The notes: generated by a model from the letters alone, not told the origin. Shown: positions 8,687 to 17,301, numbered from the stretch's first letter. The stretch: 64,000 nt of DNA from Allobosea sp. AAP35 (GCF_001295925.1 NZ_LJHQ01000003.1:124001-188000); one strand, 5' to 3'. Numbers and translations: made by a program.

Positions 8687-9172
8687 TCACTTCGGTGCGT
8701 TCTTGCTGAGCCATTCGCGCATTTCGGCGATCTCGCGCTCCTGGTCCTTGATGATCTGCGCGGCCAGCGTCTTCGTGGTCTCGTCCTTGGCATAGGCCAG
8801 TGCGGCCCTGGCCATGTCGATCGCGCCCTGGTGATGCGGGATCATCTTGGTGCGAAAATCCACGTCGGCATTGCCGGTATAGGGCACGGCCATGTCGTGC
8901 ATCATCTTCATATCGGCGCTCTTGAAGTCCTTCGTCGAGGCCGTATCGCCGGGTGCGGGCATCATCGTCTTCATCATGGACTGCATGGAATCCATGTTCA
9001 TCATGCCTGTGCCGGCGCCCATCTGGCCCTTGGGCGCGCCGGCGCCTGGGGCGGGAGCGGCACCGTGTCCGCCATGCCCCTGATGGGACGATTGCGCAAA
9101 GGCTGGGCCGGCAAGCGCGAGGAGGATCAGCGCGGTCTGGATCGAACGTGTCATGGGTGTTGAACGGGTCAT
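8687..9172 (-). CDS. DUF305 secreted protein
   Basis: A 161-residue exported protein with a signal peptide (SIQTALILLALAGPAFAQ) and a His/Gly/Met-rich linker (SSHQGHGGHGAA, GMMNMDSMQSMMKTMM). It ends in a DUF305 ferritin-like four-helix domain containing KMIPHHQGAIDMARAAL. DUF305 proteins are found with copper and other metal-resistance genes; the Met/His-rich segment is consistent with periplasmic copper or silver binding. Start ATG at 9172 is preceded by AAGGAC; a second ATG lies 18 bases downstream. It is the last gene of the metal operon, 22 bases after the small secreted protein. Confidence 0.85.
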   Translation of the reverse strand: MTRSTPMTRSIQTALILLALAGPAFAQSSHQGHGGHGAAPAPGAGAPKGQMGAGTGMMNMDSMQSMMKTMMPAPGDTASTKDFKSADMKMMHDMAVPYTGNADVDFRTKMIPHHQGAIDMARAALAYAKDETTKTLAAQIIKDQEREIAEMREWLSKNAPK

Positions 9173-9194
9173 GGGTCGTGTCCTTCTTTGGGGG

Positions 9195-9569
9195 TCAGTT
9201 GTTGGTGAAACGGGCCTGCAGGGCGTGGCCGTCGGCAAGCGTGGCGGAAATCACGATGCGCGCGCCCGCGCCCAGCGGCTGGGCGAGCGTCCCGACCAGC
9301 CTGTTGGGTTCGACGGCGCTCAGCGCCACCGTCGCGGTCTTGCCGGCGTCCTGGACGATGGCGCGCGCGGCCTTCGTTCCTGCCGATGACAGCGGCTTGT
9401 CGGCGGCGTCGGTGAGGATGAGAACGAGCTCGGTTCCCTTCGCCACCATCTCGATATGGTGCCCAGCGACATCGACGAGCGGGCCGCCATTGGGGCCTTT
9501 CGCCAGTTCGTGGGCCGCGGCCGTCGACGCGAGGCCGATCAGTGCCAGGGCAGTGATCCGTTTGAGCAT
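9195..9569 (-). CDS. small periplasmic protein of a metal-efflux operon
   Basis: A 124-residue protein with signal peptide MLKRITALALIGLASTAAAH, then a compact beta-rich domain beginning HELAKGPNGGPLVDVAGHHIEMVAKG. Two histidines near the mature N-terminus and a HH pair could bind metal. It sits 20 bases after the RND pump gene, the position often held by CusF-like or uncharacterised accessory proteins. It does not show the CusF Met/Trp motif, so I leave it unnamed. Confidence 0.75.
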   Translation of the reverse strand: MLKRITALALIGLASTAAAHELAKGPNGGPLVDVAGHHIEMVAKGTELVLILTDAADKPLSSAGTKAARAIVQDAGKTATVALSAVEPNRLVGTLAQPLGAGARIVISATLADGHALQARFTNN

Positions 9570-9589
9570 GGCTGGTCTCCTTGGAGGTT

Positions 9590-12500
9590 TCAGAAGGCTT
9601 CCTGGGGCGATGAGCCGCCCTCGCTCGCCATCCGGCTGGCAATGAGCCGCTCGAGCGGCTTGCGGCCGAAGGTCAGGAACAGGACGGGCGTCAGCACCGT
9701 GTCGATGATCGTCGCCGAGATCAGGCCGCCGAAGATCGTGACCGCGACCGGATGCAGGATTTCGCGGCCGGGCTGGTCGGCGCCGTAGAGCAGCGGGATC
9801 AGCGCGAGCCCCGCCGAGAGCGCCGTCATCAGGACGGGCGTCAGCCGCTCCAGGCTGCCGCGGATGACCAAGTCGCGCCCGAAGCGTTCGCCCTCATAGA
9901 GCGTCAGGTTGATGTAGTGCGAGACCTTGAGGATGCCGTTGCGCGCCGAGATGCCGGCGAGCGTGATGAAGCCGACCATCGAGGCGACCGAGAGCGGCTG
10001 TCCCGCGAGGTGCAGCGCGACGACGCTGCCGATCAGCGCGAGCGGGATGTTGCCCATGATGATCAGCGCCAGCACCGCCGACTGGTAGCGCGTGAACAGC
10101 ACGACGAAGATCAGCGCCAGCGACACCAGGCTGAGCAGCCCAATCCGCAGCGTCGCCTCCTCCTGCGCCTGGAAGGTGCCCTCCATGCGGGTGACATAGC
10201 CCTGCGGCAGCGGCGTCTGCGCCACGATCTGACGGATCTCGGCGATGATCGCCGCCATGTCGCGCTGCCCATCGCCATTGCCATAGACGGCGATGCGGCG
10301 CTGGCCGTTCTCGCGCTGGATCTGGTTGGGGCCGTCGGTTTCGGAGACCGAGGCGATCAGGCGCAAGGGGATGTGGCCACCGGGCGTCGCGATCAGCAGA
10401 TCCTCGAGCCCGGTGGTCGAGCGGTCCTGGTCCGACAGCCGCAGCACGACGTCGTAGCGGCGATTGCCGTCGACGATCTGCGAAACTGTGCGGCCGTTGG
10501 AGAGCGTCTCCAGCGCCTGGGTGACGCTGGCCGGCGTCAGCCCGTAAAGCGCCGCCTTCTCGTGGTCGACATCGATGCGCAATTGCGGAATGCGGACCTG
10601 CCGCTCGATCTGGAGATCGACGAGGCCGGGCACAGACGCCAGACGCTCGCGCAGCGTCTCGGCGAGGCTGCGGATCGTGTCGAGATCCTCGCCATAGATT
10701 TTGAGCGCGATCTGGGCCCGCACGCCCGAGAGCATGTGGTCGAGCCGGTGGCTGATCGGCTGGCCGATATTGACCGAAACGGGAAGGACGCTCAGCGCCG
10801 CCCGGATATCGGCATGGATCGCCTCCTTGGGCCGGTCCGAGCGATGCAGATCGATATCGACCTCCGAGGAATGGACGCCCTCCGCATGCTCGTCGAGCTC
10901 GGCTCTGCCCGTGCGGCGACCGATCGACTTCACCTCGGGGACCTTGAGGGCGAGCTGTTCGGCGATCAGCCCGAGGCGATGGCTCTCAGCCAGAGAGATG
11001 CCCGGATTGTACTGCAGCGAGACCACCAGCGTGCCCTCGTTGAAGGGCGGCAGGAAGGTGCGCGGCAGCAGGGTCGCGCCATAGACGGCCAGCGACACGC
11101 CGACCAAGACGAGCGCGATCAGCGCGGCGCGGGTCTCGAAAGCCCAGCGCAGCAGCGCCGCATTGCCCCGCTTCAGATGGCGCACGACGAAGGAGTCGCG
11201 CTCATGGCCGCTGGGAGCGCGCGACAACAGGTAATAGGCCATCACCGGGGTCAGCGTGACCGCGACGATCAGCGACGCCAGGATCGAGACGATGTAGGCG
11301 ATGCCGAGGGGTGCGAAGAGCCGCCCCTCGATGCCCGACAGGGCAAAGAGCGGGATGAAGACGAGGACGATGATCGCGGTCGCATAGACGATGCCCGACC
11401 GCACCTCCTGCGAGGCCGCCGCGATCACCTCCAGCACGGGTTTGGGCGCCGCGCTCTCCCGGTTGTGCTTCAGCCGCCGCAGGATGTTTTCCACGTCCAC
11501 GACCGCATCATCGACCAGTTCGCCGATCGCGATGGCGAGCCCGCCCAGCGTCATGGTGTTGATGGTCAGGCCGAAGGCCTGGAAGACCAGCACCGTGGTC
11601 AGGATCGAGACCGGGATCGCCGTTAGCGAGATCAGGGTCGCGCGGATGTTCATCAGGAACAGCAGCAGGATGACGGCGACCACGCCGGCCGCCTCCAGCA
11701 GCACGCGCTCGACATTGGCGATCGAGGTCTCGATGAACGTCGCCTGCCGGAACTGGACGTTCGTCGCGGAGATGCCGGCGGGCAGGGTCTTCTGGATCTC
11801 GGCGAGGGCCGTCTCGACCTGCCGCGTCAGCGCGACGGTATCGGCCTCGGGCTGCTTCTGGATGCCGATGATCACCGCAGGCCTACCCTGGAAACCGGCA
11901 TCGCCGCGTTTGACGCGGGGCGCGAACTCGACGCGCGCGACCTGGTGCAGCAGGATCGGCTGGCCGTTTCGCTGCATCACGACGGTGTTGCGCAGATCCT
12001 CCAGCCGCTGCGTCAATCCGACATTGCGGATCAGGTATTCCCGACCCTGCTGGTCGACAAAGCCGCCGCCGGTGTTGGTGCCGAAGCGCGTGACCGCCGC
12101 CTCGATCTGCTCATGAGTGACGTCGAGCGCCTGCAGGGCCGCGACATCGGGCGTGATGCGGTACTGCCGGACCTCGCCGCCGATCGGGATGACCTGAGAG
12201 ACGCCGGCAATGTTCAGGAGCTGCGGGCGGATGGTGAAATCCGCGATCTCGCGCACCTCCATCGGGGATGCCCGATCGGCCGTCACCGCCACCAGCATGA
12301 TCTCGCCCATGATCGAGGAGACCGGGCCCATCTGCGGGTTGACGCCGCGCGGCAGTTGCTCGCGCACCAGCGAAAGCCGCTCGGCAACGAGCTGGCGCGA
12401 CCGGTAGATATCGGTACCCCAGTCGAACTCGACAGAGGTGATCGACAGGCCGACACCCGAGACGGAGCGCACGCGCAGCACGCCGGGCATGCCGTTCATC

Positions 12501-12715
12501 GCCGTTTCCAGCGGGTAGGTGACGAGTTGCTCGACCTCCTGCGGGGCGAGCCCCTCGGCTTCCGTCATCAGGGTGACGGTCGGGCGGTTGAGATCGGGGA
12601 AGACATCGACGGGGACGCGCGGCAGCACATAGGAGCCGTAAGCCACGAGGACGAGCGCGGCGGCGATGACGAAGAGCCGGTTGCGCAGGCTGGCCGAGAC
12701 GAGGAGGTTGAACAT
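9590..12715 (-). CDS. heavy-metal efflux RND pump (CzcA/CusA family)
   Basis: A 1041-residue inner-membrane proton-driven pump, full length, with the usual 12-helix, two large periplasmic loop layout. Seen motifs are VPVDVFPDLNRPTVTL, FDWGTDIYRSRQLVAERL and the TM4 segment GGLAIAIGELVDDAVVDVEN (residues 391-410) with several acidic residues for proton relay. The periplasmic cleft (about residues 550-690) shows almost no methionine, so the CusA Met triad is not evident and the metal cannot be read from sequence. The start is 10 bases after the adaptor stop. No TolC/CusC-like outer-membrane gene is in the operon. Confidence 0.93.
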   Translation of the reverse strand: MFNLLVSASLRNRLFVIAAALVLVAYGSYVLPRVPVDVFPDLNRPTVTLMTEAEGLAPQEVEQLVTYPLETAMNGMPGVLRVRSVSGVGLSITSVEFDWGTDIYRSRQLVAERLSLVREQLPRGVNPQMGPVSSIMGEIMLVAVTADRASPMEVREIADFTIRPQLLNIAGVSQVIPIGGEVRQYRITPDVAALQALDVTHEQIEAAVTRFGTNTGGGFVDQQGREYLIRNVGLTQRLEDLRNTVVMQRNGQPILLHQVARVEFAPRVKRGDAGFQGRPAVIIGIQKQPEADTVALTRQVETALAEIQKTLPAGISATNVQFRQATFIETSIANVERVLLEAAGVVAVILLLFLMNIRATLISLTAIPVSILTTVLVFQAFGLTINTMTLGGLAIAIGELVDDAVVDVENILRRLKHNRESAAPKPVLEVIAAASQEVRSGIVYATAIIVLVFIPLFALSGIEGRLFAPLGIAYIVSILASLIVAVTLTPVMAYYLLSRAPSGHERDSFVVRHLKRGNAALLRWAFETRAALIALVLVGVSLAVYGATLLPRTFLPPFNEGTLVVSLQYNPGISLAESHRLGLIAEQLALKVPEVKSIGRRTGRAELDEHAEGVHSSEVDIDLHRSDRPKEAIHADIRAALSVLPVSVNIGQPISHRLDHMLSGVRAQIALKIYGEDLDTIRSLAETLRERLASVPGLVDLQIERQVRIPQLRIDVDHEKAALYGLTPASVTQALETLSNGRTVSQIVDGNRRYDVVLRLSDQDRSTTGLEDLLIATPGGHIPLRLIASVSETDGPNQIQRENGQRRIAVYGNGDGQRDMAAIIAEIRQIVAQTPLPQGYVTRMEGTFQAQEEATLRIGLLSLVSLALIFVVLFTRYQSAVLALIIMGNIPLALIGSVVALHLAGQPLSVASMVGFITLAGISARNGILKVSHYINLTLYEGERFGRDLVIRGSLERLTPVLMTALSAGLALIPLLYGADQPGREILHPVAVTIFGGLISATIIDTVLTPVLFLTFGRKPLERLIASRMASEGGSSPQEAF

Positions 12716-12725
12716 CGCTCTCGCC

Positions 12726-14432
12726 TCAGCGGATCTGGTTGAGATGTTCGGCGCCGCGCACGACGATCCGTTCGCCGGGCGCGATGCCGGACCGGATCAC
12801 CAGCCGCGTCGCATCAAAAGGTTCGGTGCGAACGGGCCTGGCCTCGAAGCGTTCGGGGTCGGTATGGCGCCAGACCAGCGCCTCGCCATTGCTCCCGCGC
12901 ACGACCGCGTCGCGCGCAACGACGATGCCGCTGACTTTTGCCCCGTTCTGGGCCGTCACCCGGACGGGCTGGCCGATCGCGACCGTGGCGGGCGCGTCTT
13001 CGACGGCAAACTGCACCAGCGTCGCCTGCTGCTGCAGCGCCCGTCCGATGCCCCGGAAGGACAGGCTGAGCGGCTGGCCGCCGGCCAGCAACGCCGAAGC
13101 GCCGCTGAGCTGTGAAAGGTCGACATCGCCATAGGACAATGCCTCGACCCATAATCCCGCGGGATCGACGATCTGGAACAGGACATCCTGCGAGCCCACC
13201 ACCTGTCCCGCCACGACCCGCACCGCAGAGACCACGCCATCGAGCGGCGCGCGCAGCACCTCGGGCTCGATCCGGATCCGCCCGACGATTTCGCGCCGCC
13301 GCATCAGCCCGTCGAGTTCAATCTCGGCATCGATGACCTGGCTTTGCGGCGCGATGGCACGCTCGGCCAGTCCGCGCGAGCGCTTCAGCTTCGCCTCGAC
13401 CATGGCGATCTGCTGCTCGATCTCGCCGACGCGCTCGGCGATGGTGGTGCGGTCGGCCTGCGGCACGGCCTGCTCGACGGAGGCGAGGATCTCGCCGCGC
13501 CGGACGGCCTGCCCCAGACGCGGCAGCCCGCCGTCGGGCGCGACGATCCGGCCGCCGGTGATGCTCTGCACCTGGCCCGAGCGATTGGGATCGGCGATCA
13601 CGCGGCCGACCAGGGCCACGGTCTTGCGGACCTCCTCGGTCTTGGTGACCTGGGTACGCACGTCGAGCAGCCTCTGCGTCGGCTTCGGCGCGAACACCGA
13701 GCCATCCGCGAGACGGCGCGGGGTATCGCCGGCGGGCGGCGCAACCTTGGCGGCGTCGCCGTGATCATGGCCCTCATGGGCGCTCGTGACGACCGTCCCC
13801 GCGATCAGCAGAAGGGCAACCAGGCTCGCCATCGATGCGGCCGCTCGCGAGCGGCGCAGCCCGGCGCCGAGCAGGAGCCCCAGTGCGAGCGCCCCAGCCG
13901 TTGCGAGATACAAAACCGGAATCGGCCGGCCCGCGATCGATACGCTTGCTGGCTGCAGTGCGGCCGGGACCGATCCCGCCGGCGCGCCGGCCGCCGGGGT
14001 GGGGGCGGCCGGGCGGTCCAGCGTTCCGATCAGCAGGTCGTCTCCGCTGGAATGGGTGATGGCGAAGACGAGTTCCAGCGGGCCCGCGCCGACAAGCCGA
14101 TCCGAGGCCACGACGTAGGTCCCATCCGGCGTTGGTGTCGCCGCGACATCCGCCCCGGTTCCGATCGTCACGACGAGGCCGGCATCGGTGACGGGGGCGT
14201 TGCCGGCATAGCGGTCCAGGAACAGCGTCAGCCGGTCCCCGCGCAGGATGCCGACGAGCTCATAGGCGTCGGAATGCAGCCCAACCCTCGGCGAGCCCTC
14301 CGTGGCGACGGGGGCGGGCGGGGCGCCATGGTCGTGGCCCTCATGGGCCGCGAGTGGGGCAACGGACAGAAGGGAAGCCAGCGCCAAGGGCGCCATCAGG
14401 CAGCGTGCGAGGCTGCGGACGAGCAAAAACAT
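12726..14432 (-). CDS. RND membrane-fusion protein with duplicated His-rich N-terminal module
   Basis: A 568-residue periplasmic adaptor (HlyD/CusB type). The adaptor proper spans ~240-568: barrel-sandwich halves around GGRIVAPDGGLPRLGQAVRR and LRAPLDGVVSAVRVVAGQVV with a coiled-coil hairpin between. Before it lies an unusual extension: signal peptide (1-29), HEGHDHG (30-36), a ~90-residue beta domain, a membrane helix (~172-191), then a second signal-like segment MASLVALLLIAGTVVTSA (201-218) and another HEGHDHG (219-225). This looks like two exported proteins joined in frame; M201 (near 13832) could also be an internal start. The His clusters suggest metal sensing or buffering. Confidence 0.88.
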   Translation of the reverse strand: MFLLVRSLARCLMAPLALASLLSVAPLAAHEGHDHGAPPAPVATEGSPRVGLHSDAYELVGILRGDRLTLFLDRYAGNAPVTDAGLVVTIGTGADVAATPTPDGTYVVASDRLVGAGPLELVFAITHSSGDDLLIGTLDRPAAPTPAAGAPAGSVPAALQPASVSIAGRPIPVLYLATAGALALGLLLGAGLRRSRAAASMASLVALLLIAGTVVTSAHEGHDHGDAAKVAPPAGDTPRRLADGSVFAPKPTQRLLDVRTQVTKTEEVRKTVALVGRVIADPNRSGQVQSITGGRIVAPDGGLPRLGQAVRRGEILASVEQAVPQADRTTIAERVGEIEQQIAMVEAKLKRSRGLAERAIAPQSQVIDAEIELDGLMRRREIVGRIRIEPEVLRAPLDGVVSAVRVVAGQVVGSQDVLFQIVDPAGLWVEALSYGDVDLSQLSGASALLAGGQPLSLSFRGIGRALQQQATLVQFAVEDAPATVAIGQPVRVTAQNGAKVSGIVVARDAVVRGSNGEALVWRHTDPERFEARPVRTEPFDATRLVIRSGIAPGERIVVRGAEHLNQIR

Positions 14433-14494
14433 GAAACGAACCCATCGCGATCGGCATGAACATCCGGCGGCGCGGCTGAAAAGCCGGCCGACGC

Positions 14495-14935
14495 TCAGGC
14501 GATGTTGGTGGTTCGTGGAGGCCTCGAGGGGAGATGTGGCGCCCTCACCAGCGACGGCGTCTCCGGCGGCACATTCAGCCGGATTCGATGAGGGGTCCGC
14601 AGGGGGAGCGAAGCGATGCCGTGCTCCATGAGGACGACGATGCACATCGTGCCGCAGCACGTCCGTTCCGGGGCATTTTCGCCCTGTGGACAGCCCGTCG
14701 GAGCCGGCGCGCTCGTCGCCGACCAGTCGCAGAGGCCCGCAGAATCGGCTGCGAGTGAAGCGGTGGCAAGGGCCTGGTGCGCGTCCTGCGGCAGGATCGC
14801 CGCCGCCGGCGCAACGGCTTTGACTGCGGCGCCGTGGCCGGCATGGGCATTCGCCGGCATGGCCCAAGCGAACGAAAGCAGGACGACCAGCGCGGTCGCC
14901 TTCAGTGCCTTGGCCAGGACATCGAATGCCGTCAC
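14495..14935 (-). CDS. secreted Cys-rich protein leading the metal operon
   Basis: A 146-residue protein beginning at GTG (CGGAAC upstream), with signal peptide ALVVLLSFAWAMPANAHAGH. The mature part has Cys residues in GLCDWS, GCPQGE and RTCCGTMCIVVL, then a Pro/Arg-rich tail. It is the first gene after the CueR-like promoter and 62 bases before the adaptor gene. The CCxxMC cluster could coordinate a soft metal such as Cu(I). No family is recognised with certainty; it resembles short uncharacterised proteins that accompany copper-efflux operons. Confidence 0.68.
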   Translation of the reverse strand: MTAFDVLAKALKATALVVLLSFAWAMPANAHAGHGAAVKAVAPAAAILPQDAHQALATASLAADSAGLCDWSATSAPAPTGCPQGENAPERTCCGTMCIVVLMEHGIASLPLRTPHRIRLNVPPETPSLVRAPHLPSRPPRTTNIA

Positions 14936-14976
14936 GTCGTTCCGCTGATTCGGTGGATCCAGATGGCGAAGTGGTG

Positions 14977-14997
14977 CTTCCCATAGGGGAAGGTCAA
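14977..14997 (-). promoter_or_regulatory. CueR/MerR-type promoter element
   Basis: On the minus strand, a -35-like TTGACC runs directly into the perfect dyad CTTCCC-CTAT-GGGAAG, about 45 bases before the first gene of the metal operon. Copper-responsive CueR promoters have TTGACCTTCC followed by a spaced GGAAG; here the spacing is one base shorter than in the E. coli copA site. No clear -10 is seen. The sequence is direct; use by a CueR-like regulator, encoded elsewhere, is inferred. Confidence 0.5.
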
Positions 14998-15324
14998 GAG
15001 GGCCGCGCAGAGATCTGTCGCCTCATGGCAAGGAAGTCGTGAATTGGTGAACATGGTCAGCCAACAGGGGATGAGACCTCCGACGAAGGCAAGAGCCGAT
15101 CCTGATCGTCCATGGTCATGACGGCGCGGTCGAAACGCCCGCCAAGGCAGCCAAAAGTCGATCCGAATGATCACGATCTGGCGGGATCGCTCCAGGATCA
15201 GCGCGCGCCCGTCACTGACCGGGTTGCTGGATAATCGCGGCACCGTCAGGACGACGACGATCGCCGAACGGACCTGGGTCCGCGATCAGTATGGCGCTGG
15301 AAAGTATTGCTGACTGGAAAAATG
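14998..15324. other. intergenic stretch, no convincing gene
   Basis: A 327-base gap between the metal operon promoter and tRNA-Ser. A minus-strand open frame (14932-15243) crosses the CueR-like element and has no SD or recognisable motif, so I do not call it. Nothing else is seen. Confidence 0.5.
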
Positions 15325-15415
15325 TGGCGGAGACGGAGGGATTCGAACCCTCGATACCCTTTTGGGGTATGCTCATTTAGCAAACGAGTGCCTTCAGCCT
15401 CTCGGCCACGTCTCC
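15325..15415 (-). tRNA. tRNA-Ser (anticodon GCT)
   Basis: Read on the minus strand, 91 bases run from GGAGACG to CGTCTCCG-CCA, with matching acceptor arms. A long variable arm (CATACCCCAAAAGGGTAT, a class II feature), the T-loop GGTTCGAATCC and anticodon loop TTTGCTAAA give GCT for AGC/AGT codons. CCA is encoded. Confidence 0.96.
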
Positions 15416-15614
15416 GTTGAATGCTCTATGCCCGATGGTCGCCCGCTTTGACAAGCCGTTGAAACGACAATCCCGCGTCTTTCGCAACCACGTGGGTGAG
15501 TGCTGCAGGGCTTGCAGCGCTTCGTTGTCGCAAAGCCGTCAAAGCGACTGGACAGCGTAGCCATCACTGGCTATACCGCGCCGACCAACAGGGATGCGGC
15601 TTCGCCTCCCCGGC

Positions 15615-15690
15615 GCCCAGATAGCTCAGTTGGTAGAGCATGCGACTGAAAATCGCAGTGTCGCTGGTTCGATTCCAGCTCTGGGCACCA
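15615..15690 (+). tRNA. tRNA-Phe (anticodon GAA), integration target
   Basis: 76 bases from GCCCAGA to TCTGGGC-ACCA with D-loop AGCTCAGTTGGTAGAGC, anticodon loop ACTGAAAAT (GAA) and T-loop GGTTCGATTCC. The gene is intact. Its last 17 bases plus one T recur 3 kb downstream as the right boundary of a genomic island, so it served as the attachment site. Confidence 0.97.
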
Positions 15691-15691
15691 T
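15674..15691 (+). repeat. attL: left copy of 18-bp att core
   Basis: TCCAGCTCTGGGCACCAT overlaps the T-stem and acceptor 3' end of tRNA-Phe plus one base. An identical copy lies at 18701-18718. Confidence 0.88.
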
Positions 15692-15752
15692 CACTTTCTT
15701 GAAGCCTTAAACCTCAAGAACTTAAGCCTTTACAGAGCCTTGCGCCTCACCG

Positions 15753-15764
15753 ACTGTGTAACAA
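15753..15764 (+). repeat. 12-bp repeat inside left island end
   Basis: ACTGTGTAACAA lies 61 bases inside the left boundary and is repeated exactly at 18628-18639, 61 bases inside the right boundary. Equal distance from both cores suggests arm-type integrase or excisionase sites (inference). Confidence 0.5.
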
Positions 15765-15776
15765 CGGTGCGCAACA

Positions 15777-16241
15777 ATGCTCTATAGGCTCGTCCGTTCG
15801 GTGAAGCGTCCAGGCTCGTCCCATCTCCAGTTCGTCCAGCGCATCCCCGCTGACGTTTTGTCGCGAGCGGCTGGTGTCAGGCTTTCTATCCCGTTGGGCG
15901 GGGGAGAATTTCACCACCTCACCGTGACGACCCAAAGCAAAGCGATTCGTTTCTCCTTGCGGACGCGAGACCCCAGCGAAGCCAAGGGTCGGCAGGCGAT
16001 GGCGGCGGCATTCTTGGAGGAGGTGTGGCGGGGTCTCCGCGCGACCAAGCCCCTGTCGCTCATGCATCGTCAAGCAACCGCGCTCGCCGGTGAGCTATAC
16101 CGGGCGTGGGCTTCGGAGCGCCCGGAGGAGCGTACGGTCGCGGTGGTTCACACGCCCGCCGGGTGGATTCGAGACCATGCGCAAGGCGCCCAGCGCAGTG
16201 ATGGCGACCGGGCGAGCTTCACCCTCGCGCATCCTCTGTAA
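15777..16241 (+). pseudogene. truncated tyrosine-recombinase (integrase) N-terminus
   Basis: The frame starts MLYRLVRSVKRPGSSHLQFV and continues QRIPADVLSRAAG, SIPLGGG and SLRTRDPSEAKGRQA. This is the SAM-like/DUF6538-type N-terminal segment of site-specific tyrosine recombinases that use tRNA genes. The match fades after about residue 130 (near GWIRD). The frame then ends at 16241, with no catalytic R...HxxR...Y region in any frame downstream. A full enzyme of this type would be several hundred residues. The position, 86 bases after tRNA-Phe, is where the integrase of such an island is expected. Confidence 0.78.
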
Positions 16242-16748
16242 CTTCCCCGCGCCCGCCGTTCGCGTGGACTCCACATGCTTGGCTGCCCAGAGGTTGAGAA
16301 GGGTGCGGCCGGCCTCTGCGTGAGACATCCGGGCCACATTCGGTCGCTCCCCGTTCAAAGGGCGGGCAGCCGTCGATCCAGCCGGAGGCCAGCGGCAGGC
16401 CGGGCACATGGAGCGGGTGGGTGGCGTGTCGCTTACCCATGGTGGCATTCGGCAGACCCACATGGGGGAAACTCTGCGCCGTTGCCTCGTATCCGACCTC
16501 TCACATGGGTGACCCCTAAAATGAGGCCGACCTCTTCCCCGATGCCTTGCGGTCCCACCTCATGCCATGGGGTGCAGGCATCGCGTTGACGGGGGTAGGG
16601 CGCGTGGTGGGGCATGAGGTGGTGCGCGAAGTCACAAGACGGATCGCTGGTGCAGCCACCTCCGGGACCAATGGGGGGTGGGTCTCTCTTCCGTACGTGG
16701 AGCCCATACAGTGGTGGAGGCGGTGGTTTACACTACCTGCTGGCCGCG
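16242..16748. other. 507 bases of degraded island sequence, no gene supported
   Basis: Several short open frames exist on both strands, but none has a start signal or recognisable motif. The stretch is GC-rich like the flanks, unlike the AT-richer cargo to its right, and probably marks the deletion or rearrangement that removed the rest of the integrase. Confidence 0.5.
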
Positions 16749-17117
16749 TTAGCTGGCAGCCTTGTTCAACTTCACCAGATTGCATCGCCAACAGAGAATC
16801 CGCGCGTTCGAATCCGCGTTGGTGCCGCCATTCTGAGGTGAGACGTGGTGGTCGAAATGCCAGGGCGTATCGAGATGCTGGCTATGACGAGGAACGTCCG
16901 TCCAAGGCGTATCGCATTTCGGGCATTTATTGGGGTTGTCTGCGATCAGCTTGGCGCGGATTGCTTTTGAGAAAGCGCCGCCGGACGCCTTTTTCCGCAC
17001 AGCGTAGGCCAGACTTCTTTCTCGTTGGCAGACGAGGCAACGATTATGGGAATTGAACGGCGTGAGACCGTTGCACTTCGTGCAGAACCGCATCGGCCAA
17101 TCAGTAGGCATAGTCAT
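16749..17117 (-). CDS. HNH endonuclease-like zinc protein
   Basis: A 122-residue protein with four CxxC pairs (C12/C15, C27/C30, C65/C68, C109/C112) and an HNH core. It reads CPKCDTPW, then HFDHHVSPQNGGTNADSN, then ARILCWRCNLVK. The DHH...N...C-x2-CN-x2-K spacing matches small HNH nucleases of phages and mobile elements; the catalytic His would be H90 or H91 and N104 the ligand Asn. GTG and ATG starts at 17120, 17117 and 17111 are all possible, with no strong SD. It runs opposite to the integrase remnant and divergently from the TIR-like gene 184 bases away. It may be a restriction or homing-type nuclease. Confidence 0.75.
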   Translation of the reverse strand: MTMPTDWPMRFCTKCNGLTPFNSHNRCLVCQRERSLAYAVRKKASGGAFSKAIRAKLIADNPNKCPKCDTPWTDVPRHSQHLDTPWHFDHHVSPQNGGTNADSNARILCWRCNLVKLNKAAS

Positions 17118-17301
17118 CACTCAACGTTTCGGACCTCAACGCTATCCCGAGAGCGCGTCATCACTGAGCCCAATTTCTGTGGGCAACGAGCGAATGTCGA
17201 GGCGAAAGGCGCCCGCGTTCACCCTTGACGTGACATCATTTAAGGTGACGCTTGCTTGCGTAGCAACGACATTCTGTCTGCTTGGAGTCATTGAGAAGCG
17301 A

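Noticed and set aside
9752-11626. A 624-codon open frame on the plus strand opposite the RND pump gene
   Set aside because: It is rich in Arg, Asp, His and Gln with no motif, and lies wholly antisense to a clear RND gene; long antisense frames are expected at this GC content.
14932-15243. Minus-strand frame of 103 codons upstream of the metal operon
   Set aside because: It spans the CueR-like promoter element and has no SD or family resemblance.
16095-16463. Minus-strand frame of 122 codons opposite the integrase remnant end
   Set aside because: No recognisable motif or start signal, Arg/Pro-rich composition, partly antisense to the integrase fragment.
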